Below, one piece after another: positions 35,363 to 47,220 of a stretch of DNA of 64,000 nucleotides. The notes under the pieces were generated by a model, which worked only from the letters and a program-made list of their open reading frames with translations, was not told where the DNA came from and did not search any database. Position numbers and translations under genes: made by a program. Position 1 is the stretch's first letter. Every line of letters begins with the position of its first letter. The DNA comes from Stenocarpella maydis (taxonomy: Eukaryota > Ascomycota > Sordariomycetes > Diaporthales > Diaporthaceae). Where the stretch lies: assembly GCA_002270565.1 (NCBI GenBank), contig NQMI01000192.1, forward strand, positions 1 through 64,000. The letters run 5' to 3'.

Positions 35363-36103
35363 CGTGTTTTTTCCGCCGCCCCTCGTAAGCTGCGTCCCCA
35401 AGTACATGATCCTTGTCTGTATGGCTCCCCGATATTGTACCCATGTATTACCTGAAGCTCTCACTCGGTGGTGCGTGATAGCAGTCAAGCCACCTTTGCG
35501 AATGTATTGTGAGTACAAGATTCTGGCGAGATCGTAAGAGCATGATGCCGGATCTTCGCGATCGCGACCCTCCCTACCTTCCAGCCATCTGCCACATTTT
35601 GCGCGGCAAATGCCCAGGCCGGAACCTCCGACGCCATTCGGATAATGGTTTCACAAAAGACCAAATTCTGGCGCTGTTTCTTGGTTTCTCTGGTATCACG
35701 AACGCGGCCTACAGATACATCGGAAAGAAACCGATGCGTACGGTTGGTATGCAGATCTAGGCTGCTCGATGAGGACAACGACTGCTTCTTTTGGCCAGGC
35801 TTCTCTTCCCTCCTGGTATCACCACAGGGGACCGGTTATAGATTACAATGACCACTGTGGTGGGAGTATTATGAGCCTGCACCACACATGCAATGCAGGC
35901 GCAAGCCACAAGCGAGGCGTGTCAATGGGAGATTTGTGCTAATGCACGATCTGGCATGAGTGGTGTGGACCCTGCAACGCCCTGCATGTCTCGGCGCCAG
36001 AGGTCCTCAGACAATACCCTGTACGTCCGTCCCCTGGAAGACGTCACTGGAGATCGTCACATATCGCGTGATTACTGATCCCACGTACCCAGATGCAAAC
36101 GCG
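35363..36103. other. Unassigned sequence right of the Copia element
   Basis: GC content returns to host level. A minus-strand frame (about 35778-35485, containing MASEVPAWAFAAQNVADGWKVG) and an overlapping one look compositionally like coding sequence, but I recognise no family. The Copia insertion may have split a gene here; joining the flanks across one GCTTC copy gives only two more codons before a stop in the best frame. Confidence 0.3.
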
Positions 36104-36105
36104 TA

Positions 36106-36756
36106 ACATGGGCGGCCTTGAACCTTTCTTCTTTTATAACTCGAATTATAACTCTATTTAAGCTCTTTTAAATAATTATCTTTACGCTAAACCTACTATA
36201 CTAAGAAATACTTTATATTTACTTTTATAAGTAAATAAATGTATTTAAATAAAGATTTAATATATATATATATAATATAAATTGAATATTTACATTTTTT
36301 AAAAATAAAATTATAACTAAGTTTCTTAATAAAATTTAAGGAAAGAAATATCATAGTTAAATTATTAGTATTTTTATATATTTTACTAAAGAACCGTAAT
36401 ATTTTTAAGATCTTTTAAGATTCTTAATTTTAAAATTATTTTAAGAAACATTATTATATATATAATTAAATTATATATATAAGAAAATTTTACCTTTATG
36501 TTTTGGTTTAGATTTAATAATAAGGTTTAAAGAGAAGTTAAACTCTTTTTATTTAGGAATTATTTATGAACTTATAAATTAATCCAAAATTCTTAAAATA
36601 TCTTTATAATATATAGTATATATTGGTTTATTTACTTTATAAAAGGTTTATGTATAGACCTTTATTTGAATGTAATAGTAGGTCTTGAAGTAGGGGTGTT
36701 TAGGTTAGAGAAGGGGGCCGAATCAGGGGGGGGGGGCGGAAGTAGGCCGCTCACGT
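36106..36756. mobile_element. AT-rich non-autonomous pogo-type element (MITE-like)
   Basis: TA lies on both sides (36104-36105 and 36757-36758). The tips are imperfect inverted repeats: ACATGGGCGGCC on the left and ACGTGAGCGGCC reading in from the right. The interior, about 36120-36700, is extremely AT-rich with no open frame. The right end (GGGGGCCGAATCAGGGGGG) is like the end fragment at 14716 and the ends of the 20588 element, so it probably depended on the same transposase group. Confidence 0.65.
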
Positions 36757-36758
36757 TA

Positions 36759-38789
36759 TCATATCTGATATATTACCAGTAGTATGATCGAACAGGATTC
36801 AGAAAATTCAATGCGTCATTCGACTTCGTAGCTGCAGTTGCTTGGCTACCTATAGATGTATTCAATTGGAATTCCTGGAGACTCAGCTCATTCTATCCTC
36901 CCCGTGCGTCAGTTCGCATAAAAGGATACTGGCAATGACTGGGCCGGCCCCAGGCGTTGGGTTGGCTCTTAAATCATTGATGCCATCCCCTGTGGTGCTG
37001 TAACGGCAGATAGTAAATCGGGGCCCGCTTCTGTACCTTTATCCCTACTATCAATATATACAGCCTAGCCCCCTTAACATATACCAAGGGCTAAGTAGCC
37101 CTGCTAAGCGTGCTATAGGCTTTGCAGTCTAATATTTTAAAGTCGCTACAATTTCACATCAATTTCAGCGATGCCAATTGGTCATCACCCTTGTCTCGCT
37201 TAGGATCTGACGGGACGTTTTTGCCCACTTACATACACTGTTGAGTCACTCAATGTTGGGGGCCCGAGAAACGTGACGAGGCGTCCAGCCATAAATGACC
37301 CCGATTCACAGCAACCTGGTCAGAACCTCTTCATCATCCGGGACTTTTAAAACCTGTAGACTCCCCTGTCAGTCGCTAAGGCACCACGTGCAGTGAATCC
37401 TGCGGCTTGCGCCAGCCACCCGTCAGCCCTGATTCTCTGCATGCAGTGTTTCCGACGGCTTGCGTCTGGTTGCCAACCCGAATGATCTATTGCGCGAGTC
37501 ACCGCTTATCTGCAATTACTTTTTCTCATATGCGTGTGCCTGGTCTGCATGTAAACTTACTTAAGTAGGATGAAACGATGGAGAACACAGGGTGCGGAGA
37601 AGCTATGAGATTGCACTCACACGGCTTATCCCGTGAATCGAATACAGAACCCGAGGAATACTACTCGAGAATGGTCGGCTTGGTCTTTTATGGTATCCTG
37701 CTCTATCATCGTCGCAAAATAAACGCAGTCAACGCGCAATTCTTGGGATTCTGTTCCTAGTATAGTTGAGTGGATACAGGAGAGAAGAGGTAGGGTCGCG
37801 TAGAATAACTGTTGGATCACACCCAGGGTTTGTTGAAGCGTCGATGCTGTGTTACTCCGAGGAAATGTAGAACACGACGACGCCAGTCGCTGGGAAACCG
37901 GGGAAAACTCGTGCATGCAACGGATGGTGGTCCGCGGAGGTGACGAAGGCTAAGTTTGTGGGACAGAGATAGTGATTGGTTTCTTCGACTTTGTGGCTGG
38001 CAGTTTGCATTCTAGAGTGCGGCTCTGCTCAGGGGCGTATGGGAGATGAAGTATGTATTCAGCGATATGCGGTCGGGTCATCCGAGACCTTTCGGGGACA
38101 GCAATCGCGAAGCCTGAGGGTGTTTCGCAGCTACACGCTCTATGACCCTGATACCACAAGTAAAATCGATAATAGTACTGGCGAGGGTGAGACGAATCCG
38201 TTTACTGCTCGGAAAGCAGACCGCCCGGCCAAAAGACCAGAATTTCCAATTTGGTATTGGTGGTTCCCAGCAGTATATAGAGCCGTCCCGTTACAACCGG
38301 TGCCTTTCTTCCTCCAGATCCTCAACCATATTCGTTTTATATCATGACCGGTTTTGCCTTGCTCTGTTTCCATTTCCCTTCTTTGAGACCACGTACGTAC
38401 GCTCGTATACTATTTGGCGAGTGACTCGCCTCACGAAAGAAATCAGACGGGACCTATGAACCAGCTGGCTTACTGAATGAACCACTGTTTATTATGTATC
38501 CAGTCACACATGTAAGTGATCTGGCGTGATCGTTGGTCGGCGTTGAATCACGTTGCTTTGTATTATGGCCGCCGCTTCTTTTTATAATATTCCACTTGGA
38601 ATCTACCCGACACCTTCTACCCTCAGACAAGTTCCATATCCACATGCAAGTCTTTCTGAAGAATATCACATAATTATATACATTCGTACCATGTGATCAG
38701 CCTTCTACAACTCCATTCAACTTGGGTGGCGGAAAAAAGAACAAGAAAAAGAAAAGTCCTCACAAACACCACAAGATCATTATTCAGCC
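36759..38789. other. Intergenic region right of the island
   Basis: About 2 kb of normal GC content with no supported gene. The stretch just before 38790 is A/C-rich (AAAAAAGAACAAGAAAAAGAA at about 38733), as is common for a fungal 5' leader. Confidence 0.4.
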
Positions 38790-39293
38790 ATGTCTAACGG
38801 AGCGGCCCCGTACCAGCAACATACCAACGCCAGGGTCGAGATCGCGGTCCAGCCCCCGCAGATCGTGACCGTCAACCAGACGCTCCTCCCGCCCGTGGTG
38901 GCGCGCACCAGCAGCCGGCGCCTCATCGAGGACGTCGAGATAGGCGGCGCGACCGCCTTCGGCACCGCGCAGCTCGTCGCCGGCAACGGGGCCGACGCCA
39001 CGGCCGCCGCCCTGAGCGGGCCGTACCAGGTGACCGGGAGCGTCGTCACTGAGGAGACCTCCTCGTCCTCCTCCTCCGGGGGCAGCAGCAGCCGCCACTC
39101 GCAGCCCCGCCGGTGGGTGTACTTCGTCTTCCCCGGGCTCTCGGTCATGGCCACGGGCACCTATACCCTCACCATCAGCGCCACCGTGCTGGATTCGGCT
39201 GGTGCGGTGACCTTGGGCTGGAGGTCGACAAGGTCGTTCGTCGTCACAAGCCAAATGGTTCAGCCTCAGAGACCTTGTAAGTTAAGACTCTAA
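38790..39293 (+). CDS. Small velvet-like domain protein
   Basis: 167 aa. The N-terminal part, RVEIAVQPPQIVTVNQTLLPPVVART, matches the start of velvet-type domains (QPP...PPVVxR). The C-terminal part, RRWVYFVFPGLSVMATGTYTLTISATVLDSAG, matches the YFVFxDLSVRxxGxYRL block that closes the fold, ending with SFVVTSQMVQPQRP. Velvet proteins (VeA, VelB, VosA) are fungal regulators linking development and secondary metabolism and bind DNA through this NF-kB-like fold. This one is short and single-domain, with a Ser/Gly low-complexity insert and without the typical R-x-C motifs, so it is a divergent member. A GTAAGT at 39277 and CAG at 39311-39313 would define a 37-nt intron and an end at 39330; without it the stop is at 39293. 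Confidence 0.55.
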   Translation: MSNGAAPYQQHTNARVEIAVQPPQIVTVNQTLLPPVVARTSSRRLIEDVEIGGATAFGTAQLVAGNGADATAAALSGPYQVTGSVVTEETSSSSSSGGSSSRHSQPRRWVYFVFPGLSVMATGTYTLTISATVLDSAGAVTLGWRSTRSFVVTSQMVQPQRPCKLRL

Positions 39294-40080
39294 AGTCCTG
39301 CGTAGCCCTGCAGGTCCAGGGGCAGAATAGTGACAGGTTATAGCTTCCGCCGAGAGGCAAATTTTGAACACCTTGGAGCGGGCTGGTCTGTACCGCCGCT
39401 AGAATTGGATTCCTTCGCTCACCTGGCTTGTCTTTTTAAGCTCGTTCGCTCCTTTGCTCTGTTTAGCATGGAGGCAGGCGGCGGAGTCTCTTTTTAAATT
39501 ATTCTTTCTTTCTTTTCCTTTCATTTTTGGTTGTTGTCTTTTGTGCTTTAGTTCTTGGGTGGTATTGTTGTCTTCTTTTTATTCCTCATTTTTTGTGACC
39601 AGTGTTGGCTATCTGTGTTGTACTCAGCCGTGCTTGAAGCGAGGAGGTAGCAATGTACTTGAGGGTCGTTGCCCGACGTTTCGTTCTGGAATTATGGGAA
39701 CAGATGGTGACAGTGCGCAGAGTGAGAATAGAGAACACAAATTCAGTCAGAACCAATCATTAATTCGCCGCTTCCGACATACTGCATGTGGTGTCCGTTG
39801 AGCGGCATCGCAAGAACATCTGCAATTGGAAACCGGCCACATTCAATGTAAACAGACTGTAAGGCGACTAAACAACATCCCATTGTATTAAGACCTCGTT
39901 TCTAGAACTGGCATCCTTTGACTCCAAACCAAGGCTTGCTGTTATTGTGCATAGAAACAAACCACGAGCCTGTATAGAAACGCCATGCGAGATAAGCACA
40001 AGAAGCACCCATCGTTTTCGTACAAGCATCCTCATAAACCTATCGAAAACAAACACAACCGAATCATAATATACCCCTGT
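39294..40080. other. Convergent intergenic region
   Basis: This lies between the velvet-like gene and the 3' end of acetyl-CoA carboxylase. It holds T-rich and TTTCTTTC-type tracts at about 39490-39600 and no supported gene. Confidence 0.4.
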
Positions 40081-43000
40081 TTATGAAGATAGCTGCTTAA
40101 GCAACGCCTCCTTCTCCTGGATGGGCAGGTTGCTCAGCGCCGCACGCACACCCTCGAACGCAGTCTTATCAACCAGCAGCTCCGTAATGTGTGCCTGTGT
40201 GGCCTCGATCTTCAGGGCAGCGACCTTGTCGTTAACCTGTTGGCGGTGCTCCTCATACCAGACCGCCACCTCGCGGTCCTTTGTCTCAAACTCGGGCACT
40301 CCACTCCAGGCCTGCAGCTTGGCAAGGTGGTGGTTGCGGAGGCTGACAGGGTCCTTGGAGACAGAGCCGACAGAAGCGGTGGCGGCCGCCATGCGTCGCA
40401 GGATATACTCCTCGTTGAGTCTCCTGCGTACACGCCAGTAGAAGAAGCGACGGCTGTTGGTCCACTCGAGCTGATCCCGAATCACGCCCTTTGCCTTCAT
40501 GCGTCCCGATCGGTCATGCAGGTCGGCGAACTGCAGGCTGATCTGAGTGTAGACGGGCAAGATCAGCTCCTCACGTGCGAGTATCTCCTTGTGGATTCTC
40601 TCCAGCTCCTCCTTGGTTGCGTTGCTCGCTTGCGCCTCAGCCAGCTTCTTCTTGAGGGAAGCATAGACGGCGTCATTGCGAGCCATGTTTTGGAGCTGCT
40701 TGTCCTTGCGGAATTTGATACCGACAATACCTTCGGGCTCCAGGACGCCACCACGGGCCTCAACATCGGCGTACATCTCCATAGCAGTTGGGTTGATGGT
40801 AGGATCGACGACGACCCAAGAGCCCCCACGCAGTTCGCCGTAGGGAGGAATGTATACGAAGATGGGCTGCTCGTACTTGACGAGGGCATCCACGATAAAC
40901 GAGCCATACTTCAAGACCTCATTGTACATGTCGCGCTGACCACCAGAGAATCCGCGCCAGTTCGCGAGAATCATCAGAGGCAGCTGCTCACCGTAGTTGA
41001 AGTCGTTGATGGCCTGGGCAGTCTTGAAAGCCGAGTTGGGGTACCAGACACCACCAGCCTCTTGGCTGACCTGTTCAATCGAGTCGGGGTTGGCAGGGTC
41101 AGCTGGCATGACATTCTCAATGGAGCGGGTCTCGACAGCAATGACACCCATGGGAATGCCGCTCAGGCGCGCACGACCAACAACGACGGTGCGAGCCCAG
41201 CCTCCAAGGGTCTCGACAAAAGAGTTCTTGTCGAACAATCCTGGCAGGAACTCGTCTCCGTCCTGCTTACCGGCAATCATCCAGCGGACATCGTACGGCT
41301 GTCGGGGCGCGGGGGTGAAAACGACATCGCGGTCCCACGTGTCGGCACTGGGGGCGATCGGAACAGGGTTGTTACGCTTGTCAGGCACGAAGGACATCCA
41401 CTTGACGATCTTGGATATACCGGCCATGTCATCCTCGGCAGTCATGTGAGACACACCGTTGCGGTACATGATCTGGGTACCACCAAGCTGCAAGTTGGAA
41501 GTGTAGACCTCGCGGCCGAGCAGATTATTGAGGGCAGGAGCACCCGTGAGGATAATGGGCTGGCCCTCAACCTGGACAGCACGTTGGCCAAGACGGACAA
41601 GGTACGCACCGATACCTGGGGGCGTATTAGTAAGACGTCATGGATAGAGTTCTTGTATGAAAAAGGCCGGGGGGGGGGGGACAGATCGTGACTGACCAAC
41701 AGAGCGGCACGTAACAAGTGTGCAAGTGAAAATATCGTTGTAAGCGCGGCTGGTCGCACCAGCGATGAGACCAGAGCCGCGCAGACACTCGACACCGAGG
41801 CCGTCCTCCTTGCCGACAATAGTGGTGATCTTGTGGCGCTTCTCACCGTCCTCGACAATCTCCTCCGTGATGACCGAGCCCTCGAAACGCTTCTTCGCTT
41901 CGTCATCCAAGTACAGGTACTTGAAGCCGGCCTCTTGCTTGTCGGGGTCATTGAACGCAACTTTAAAGTGAGCCATGATCTCGTTTGCAACTCCAAGTCG
42001 AGCACCGGAGTTGGCGGACAAGTATATACGGGGAACGCCCAGCTTGCGCGCCAGCTCCGTGCACTTGTTGAAGTAGTGGTCCTCCTTGGGACCGAAGGAG
42101 CCGATCTGGTAGGTAATGTCGTTCGAGATGAGCACGAACCTCCGGCCACGAGGGTACTCGGGCGTGCGAGCGTTAATTAGCCAACCGACCATACCGTGGG
42201 TATTTGTGCCCGGCTCACGGGAGACCTCGGCAAGTTTGTCGGTGTCGTCAAGGACCAGCTCGCTATAGTCGATGCACTCGCCCACAGGCGGCTGCTTCTC
42301 GGCCAGTGCAGGGGTGACCTTGACGGCTTCGGCCCAGGAGTTCTGAACGGCCTGACGGAATAGCTCGGGGAAATCGTACACATACTGCGTGCCCATGAGA
42401 TGGGCCTTGTAACGCTTGGGCTGCAGCTGGTTCTTGGTTGGGTAGGGCGTGGAGACGGGCAGCAAGTGCATCGCCCCTATCTTGGTGGTGCCACCCAGAG
42501 AGTTGAAGACCCACTCGCCCTTCTCGGATTTGCGTTCAGCGTACACCTCGACCTGAACGACGAATCCGGAAGTGTTGGTGATGACGACACGGAGCGGGTA
42601 TGGGGTGCCAGTGGCGGGATCCGTGCAGATAATACGGATCTCAACCTGCGCCACACGGAGACGCCAGCCTCGAGGTCCGAAACGGTCAAGGAAGCCTTGC
42701 AGAGAGTACTCGACCTCGCGAGGGTGTAGCTGGAAGACAGGCGTAAAGTTGATGAATAGGTGGTTCAGGTCCGAGTTGTTGTTGCCGATGATTTCCAAAG
42801 CGTCAAAGATATCATTGATGACCCGATCTGCCTCGGAAATTAGGTATTCAGCCGTGGGGATCTCGTCACGGAGTCTACCAGGCCGGATGACCGCACGTGT
42901 GAAGTAGCGCTTGTCAGCCTCGTTTTCTTTGGCGACAGCCTCGTACACGTGGATGTTCTTGTTCTCGGTAAATACGGGCTTGATCCTAAACTTGGACAGC

Positions 43001-46000
43001 CTGTTCAGCTCCAGCTGGAAGGCCAGTGCTGGCTCATTGTGTCGGATACTGTCATCTTCCTCGTAAGTAGGGCCACGGAAGGTGTAGTACGCGGGATAAG
43101 AGCCGTCAGCCCGCCCGCAGATGAAGGTCACACGGCGAACACCGTGGGCGACCAGGTCGGCCTTGAACTGCTCAATAATTTCTGCGATACGGCCCAGGTT
43201 CTCTGCGTCATTTCCATTCTCCGAATCGCGGACAGCAATGTTGACAACATTTGAAAGCTCGTCTTGAGAGTCACGACGGACGGGGGGCTTCCTCATACCG
43301 GACAAGTCAGGGATCAGGCTGCTCTTCTTCCCCTGGGTCTTTTGAGAGAGCGGGAGGATCTCGAGCGCCTTGGCCAGCAGATCCTCGACATCGTCCATGT
43401 ACTTGCAGGGGACAATAACGCCACGTCGTGCCGCGTCCTCTCCGACCTTGCGAGTTAAGTACGACATATCGCTGATAGAGTTGATGCGTCCGAAACCATA
43501 GTCAGCCCTGCTGGGCGTGGCCGGGGTGGCCGGGGACGAGGGCGCGGCAGACTCAATAGGCAATCCCAGCTCTGACTGGCCGATCTTCCTGAGAACGAAG
43601 TCCCAAGAAACGAAGCATGGATTGTCCGACTCGTCTGCATGATACTCGATCTGCTTTATCACGTATGCACGATAAGCACGGCGTACGTACACCTCGAGGG
43701 CGGCGAGTCCAACCCAGGGATCCTCATGGGCAAAGAATTGGGGTAGAACGTCGAAGACCGTATACTTGGAGTCGACGACTTCCTTGAGCACGTCCAGGGC
43801 AGGGTTCCGGTGGTCTAGACCGGACTCGCCGTACTTGGACTCAACAACCGAAGACCGCAGAATGTGCTCCATCTGCGACTTTCGTTCCTCGAGAGACGGC
43901 AAAGCACACTGGATGAGGATCTCTCGGGCTTTCAAGGAAACCTTGGCTGTTTGACGGGACTCGAGATCCGCCAGTGTCCTCAGCACGGGCCGCAGGTACT
44001 TGCCGATGTTGCCGACATTGGGCTTGTTAGGGCGGTACACGTCGAGGATAGCGAGGATGAGGTTGTTCTTTGCGGTGACCCGACTGTGTGAGAGAACGGT
44101 CGTGACGACCTTGGACACATCTTCCTTGTTTTCGTCTCGGAGTGCAAGAATAATCTCTTCGTCCTGCTGCTTCTTACCAGAGAACAGGCGCTCGACCTCG
44201 GCGTACTTCTCGAGGATGTCGGAAATGACCTTGAGCTCACGGACCTTCTGGCCCTCACTGTAAAGGTCGAGGATGGTGGTGAGAGGCTCGAGGGTGGTGC
44301 GAAGCGTGTTCGCATCGTTAGGCGCAACGTTGTCGTCCAGGAACTTCTGGAAAGCGCGTGCCAGGGCCTTTGCTGGAAATTCCGCATTGCGCTGTTTCGC
44401 ACGCTCGACAAGCTGGACGAATTGTGCATCCAGTTTCTGGGGCATACGGCTGTGCAAAGCTGAGAACTGGGCATTCCACTCGCTGTAGGGCAGCTCAGGG
44501 TTCCTCAGAACCTCAATCAGTTCCTTCAGGGTTGAGTGCATGACGACAGTGTTATCGAAACCCTGAAGGATGTTCCCAAGAGTGTCGTAAAGCTTGGTAA
44601 ACCGCTGAGCAGGCTTGTCACCAGCCACCATTGGGGGGCCGAATTCAGGCAGGTGGCCGAGGAAAGGCTGGGCCTGCTTGACACGGCTGGGGTCATCGAG
44701 GACGAGTATGCCCAATATGTCACCAGCCTCAAGCGTGGCACCAGGCTGCTTGATGAGCTGCACCACTCCGTCTTCCTGGGCCACGAGCGGCATGTACATC
44801 TTCATGACCTCAACCTCGGCAAAGATCTGACCGGCGGAAACGTGTTCGCCATTCTCAACCGAGTAGGAAACCAGCTTTCCGGGACTGGGCGATCGGAGCT
44901 GGGTGGGGTCATTCTCCTGCTCGAGCAAGCAGGTCTTGCTGTCCACAGAGACACGAGTGGCGCCGACTTCTTCCTTCCAGTAGATGCTGTGACTGCGCCC
45001 ATCAAGGAGGACGAGCAGCCCGCCGTCACTGAGCGCACGCACGCCGACGGAGCACTTGGACCCATTGATAAAGAGGTGGTAGCTGTCCATGCTCGACCGC
45101 GTGACGGTGAACTTGTAGCGGTAACCTTCGTAGATGAAGTCGACGGGGAACACGGTCTTCAGGATATCCTTGGAAGGCACCTGACCCTTGTTCAGGCCAG
45201 CCTTGTAGTCGGCAAAGCATTGCTCGCTAGCAATGTGCGCTTTGGTGACGGCACCGCAGACAACAGCCAAGGTGGGGTCAGGTCGCTCGGCGGTGAGCTT
45301 GTTGGAGATGAGCTCATCCAGCCAGCCGGTGGTGATGGTGTTTTCCTCGAAGGCCTCGGTCTCCAGGAGCTTGATGAGGTACTCGACGGTAGTTCGGAAG
45401 TCACCACGGATGCTCAACTCCTTGAGGGCGACAACCATGTGCTTTCGCGAGGCTTGTCGATTCTCACCATACGCGAAGATGTGACCGAATTGCGAGTCGG
45501 AGAAACTGTGAATACCCGAGCCAGTACTGACGGAGAAGTAACCCCAGACATTAGAGCTACTCCTGAAGTTGAGGTCGTGCATGACACCATTGGACGGCTT
45601 GAAGCCCTCACCGGGGTCTTCTGAGGTGATTCGGCAAGCGGTCGTGTGGCCCTTGGGAGTAGGTCGTCGCTGTGTCTTGGCACTGGCCTCGTTCTTAAAC
45701 TCGAAGTCAATCTCTGTCGCGGCCTTGGGGTCCACGCCGTAGAGGAGTCGGATATCACGGATGCGATGCAGAGGCAGACCCATAGCAATCTGGAGCTGAG
45801 CAGCTGGCAGGTTGACACCACTAACCATCTCGGTGGTGGGATGCTCAACCTGGAGACGAGGGTTCAACTCGAGGAAGTAGAACTTGTCGTCATGATGGGA
45901 GTAGAGGTATTCGACAGTACCCGCCGAGACATAACCAACCAGCTTGCCGAGTCTGACTGCAGCGTCCTCCATGGCCCTGAAAGTGTGGGCCTTGGCAATG

Positions 46001-47220
46001 GTAACAGGGGCCTCCTCGATGATCTTCTGGTGACGCCTCTGGACGGAACAATCTCTGCCAAATAGGGAGATGTTGTTGCCATACTGATCAGCGAGAAGCT
46101 GGACCTCGAGGTGCCGGGCGCTGCTGGCAAGCTTCATGATGAAGATGGGAGAGCCGGGGATCTCGCTCGCGGCGGCCTTGTAAAGCTGCTCGAAACCGTC
46201 TTCGCTCAAGGCTTTCCGGATACCCTTCCCGCCGCCACCTTCGGAAGCCTTGATCATCACAGGGAAGCCAATCTCCCTGGCCTTCTCCAGACCCTCCTGC
46301 CAGGACTGCACACAGCCCTTCATGTAGACGTCGTCAGCAACGGTGACGATGCCCTGGCCGTCAACAGAGACCTCGTCGACACCGGTACCAGACCACGGGA
46401 TGCAGGGCACTTGGGCGTGCTGTGCGACAATTGTCGAGGAGATCTTGTCACCAAGGGAGCGCATGGCAGAGCCAGGTGGTCCTATGAAGACGATCTTCTT
46501 GGGCGAGGCAGCGAGCGACTCCGGCAGCTTAGGGTTCTCTGAGGCGTGGCCCCTGTTGGCAACAATTGGTCAGTTTTCTTCTTCTTTTTCTTCTTCACTC
46601 CCTAGAACAGCCTCGCACACAGCGACTCGAAGAGGGCACGGGGACATACCAGCCTGCCCATACTGCGTGGACGTTCATGCGCTCGGCAATATCGACAATC
46701 AGCTCCACATTGGCGTAGTTGTGGTTGTTGGTGCCGCCAGGCACTTCAACGTAGTGGTCTGCCATTCGGATGTAGTCCGCGTTGGCCTGCAGATCTTCGG
46801 GGGTAGCCATGACCGTGAACTGGATGGCGCGCTCGTCGCCGAACGTCTCGTAGGCCCATTTTCGAACTGATCGGATTTCCTTGACGGCAGCGATTCCGTT
46901 GTTGGCAATCAGGACCTGATTTCCATAGCCCATGTCAGCTTCACACGTTCTTGGAGATGCGGCTCATGGCCGTCCCTGTGGCCAAGCTCTGCGCTGGCCG
47001 GTTGGTATTCTCGACCTGGATAAATACTGACATTGGTAATGACGGTGTGCCCGTCGTTCGCAATGACGAAATCCTTCACTTTCGAATCTTTGGCGTTCTC
47101 CACCCTGTTGCCTCCGATGAAGTGGTCTGCTATGTGGTGCAGCTCGGCATATGTCTGCTTGCCATTATTTTGGGGCACAACGACGCCGTTCCGGGGCGCG
47201 TTGCTGGCTGTCTCGGTCAT
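40081..47220 (-). CDS. ACC1: Acetyl-CoA carboxylase, multifunctional, cytosolic
   Basis: Four exons on the minus strand, 47220-47032, 46915-46650, 46552-41697 and 41615-40081, join in frame to 2281 aa, the normal length. Introns are 116, 97 and 81 nt. The enzyme makes malonyl-CoA from acetyl-CoA, bicarbonate and ATP, the committed step of fatty-acid synthesis. The N-terminal biotin carboxylase has [20 protein letters not shown], the ATP-grasp Gly loop ([10 protein letters not shown]) and [16 protein letters not shown]. The biotin carrier has [11 protein letters not shown] with the biotinylated Lys at residue 736 (codon 44802-44800). A long central domain follows, then the carboxyltransferase ([64 protein letters not shown]). 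The ATG at 47220 gives the conserved start [10 protein letters not shown]...[14 protein letters not shown]. It is essential in fungi and intact here. Confidence 0.97.

Noticed and set aside
40189..41691. 500-codon open frame on the plus strand
   Set aside because: It lies antisense over ACC1 exons and mirrors their codon bias; ACC1 is certain on the other strand.
44536..45624. 362-codon plus-strand open frame
   Set aside because: Also an antisense shadow of the ACC1 coding sequence.
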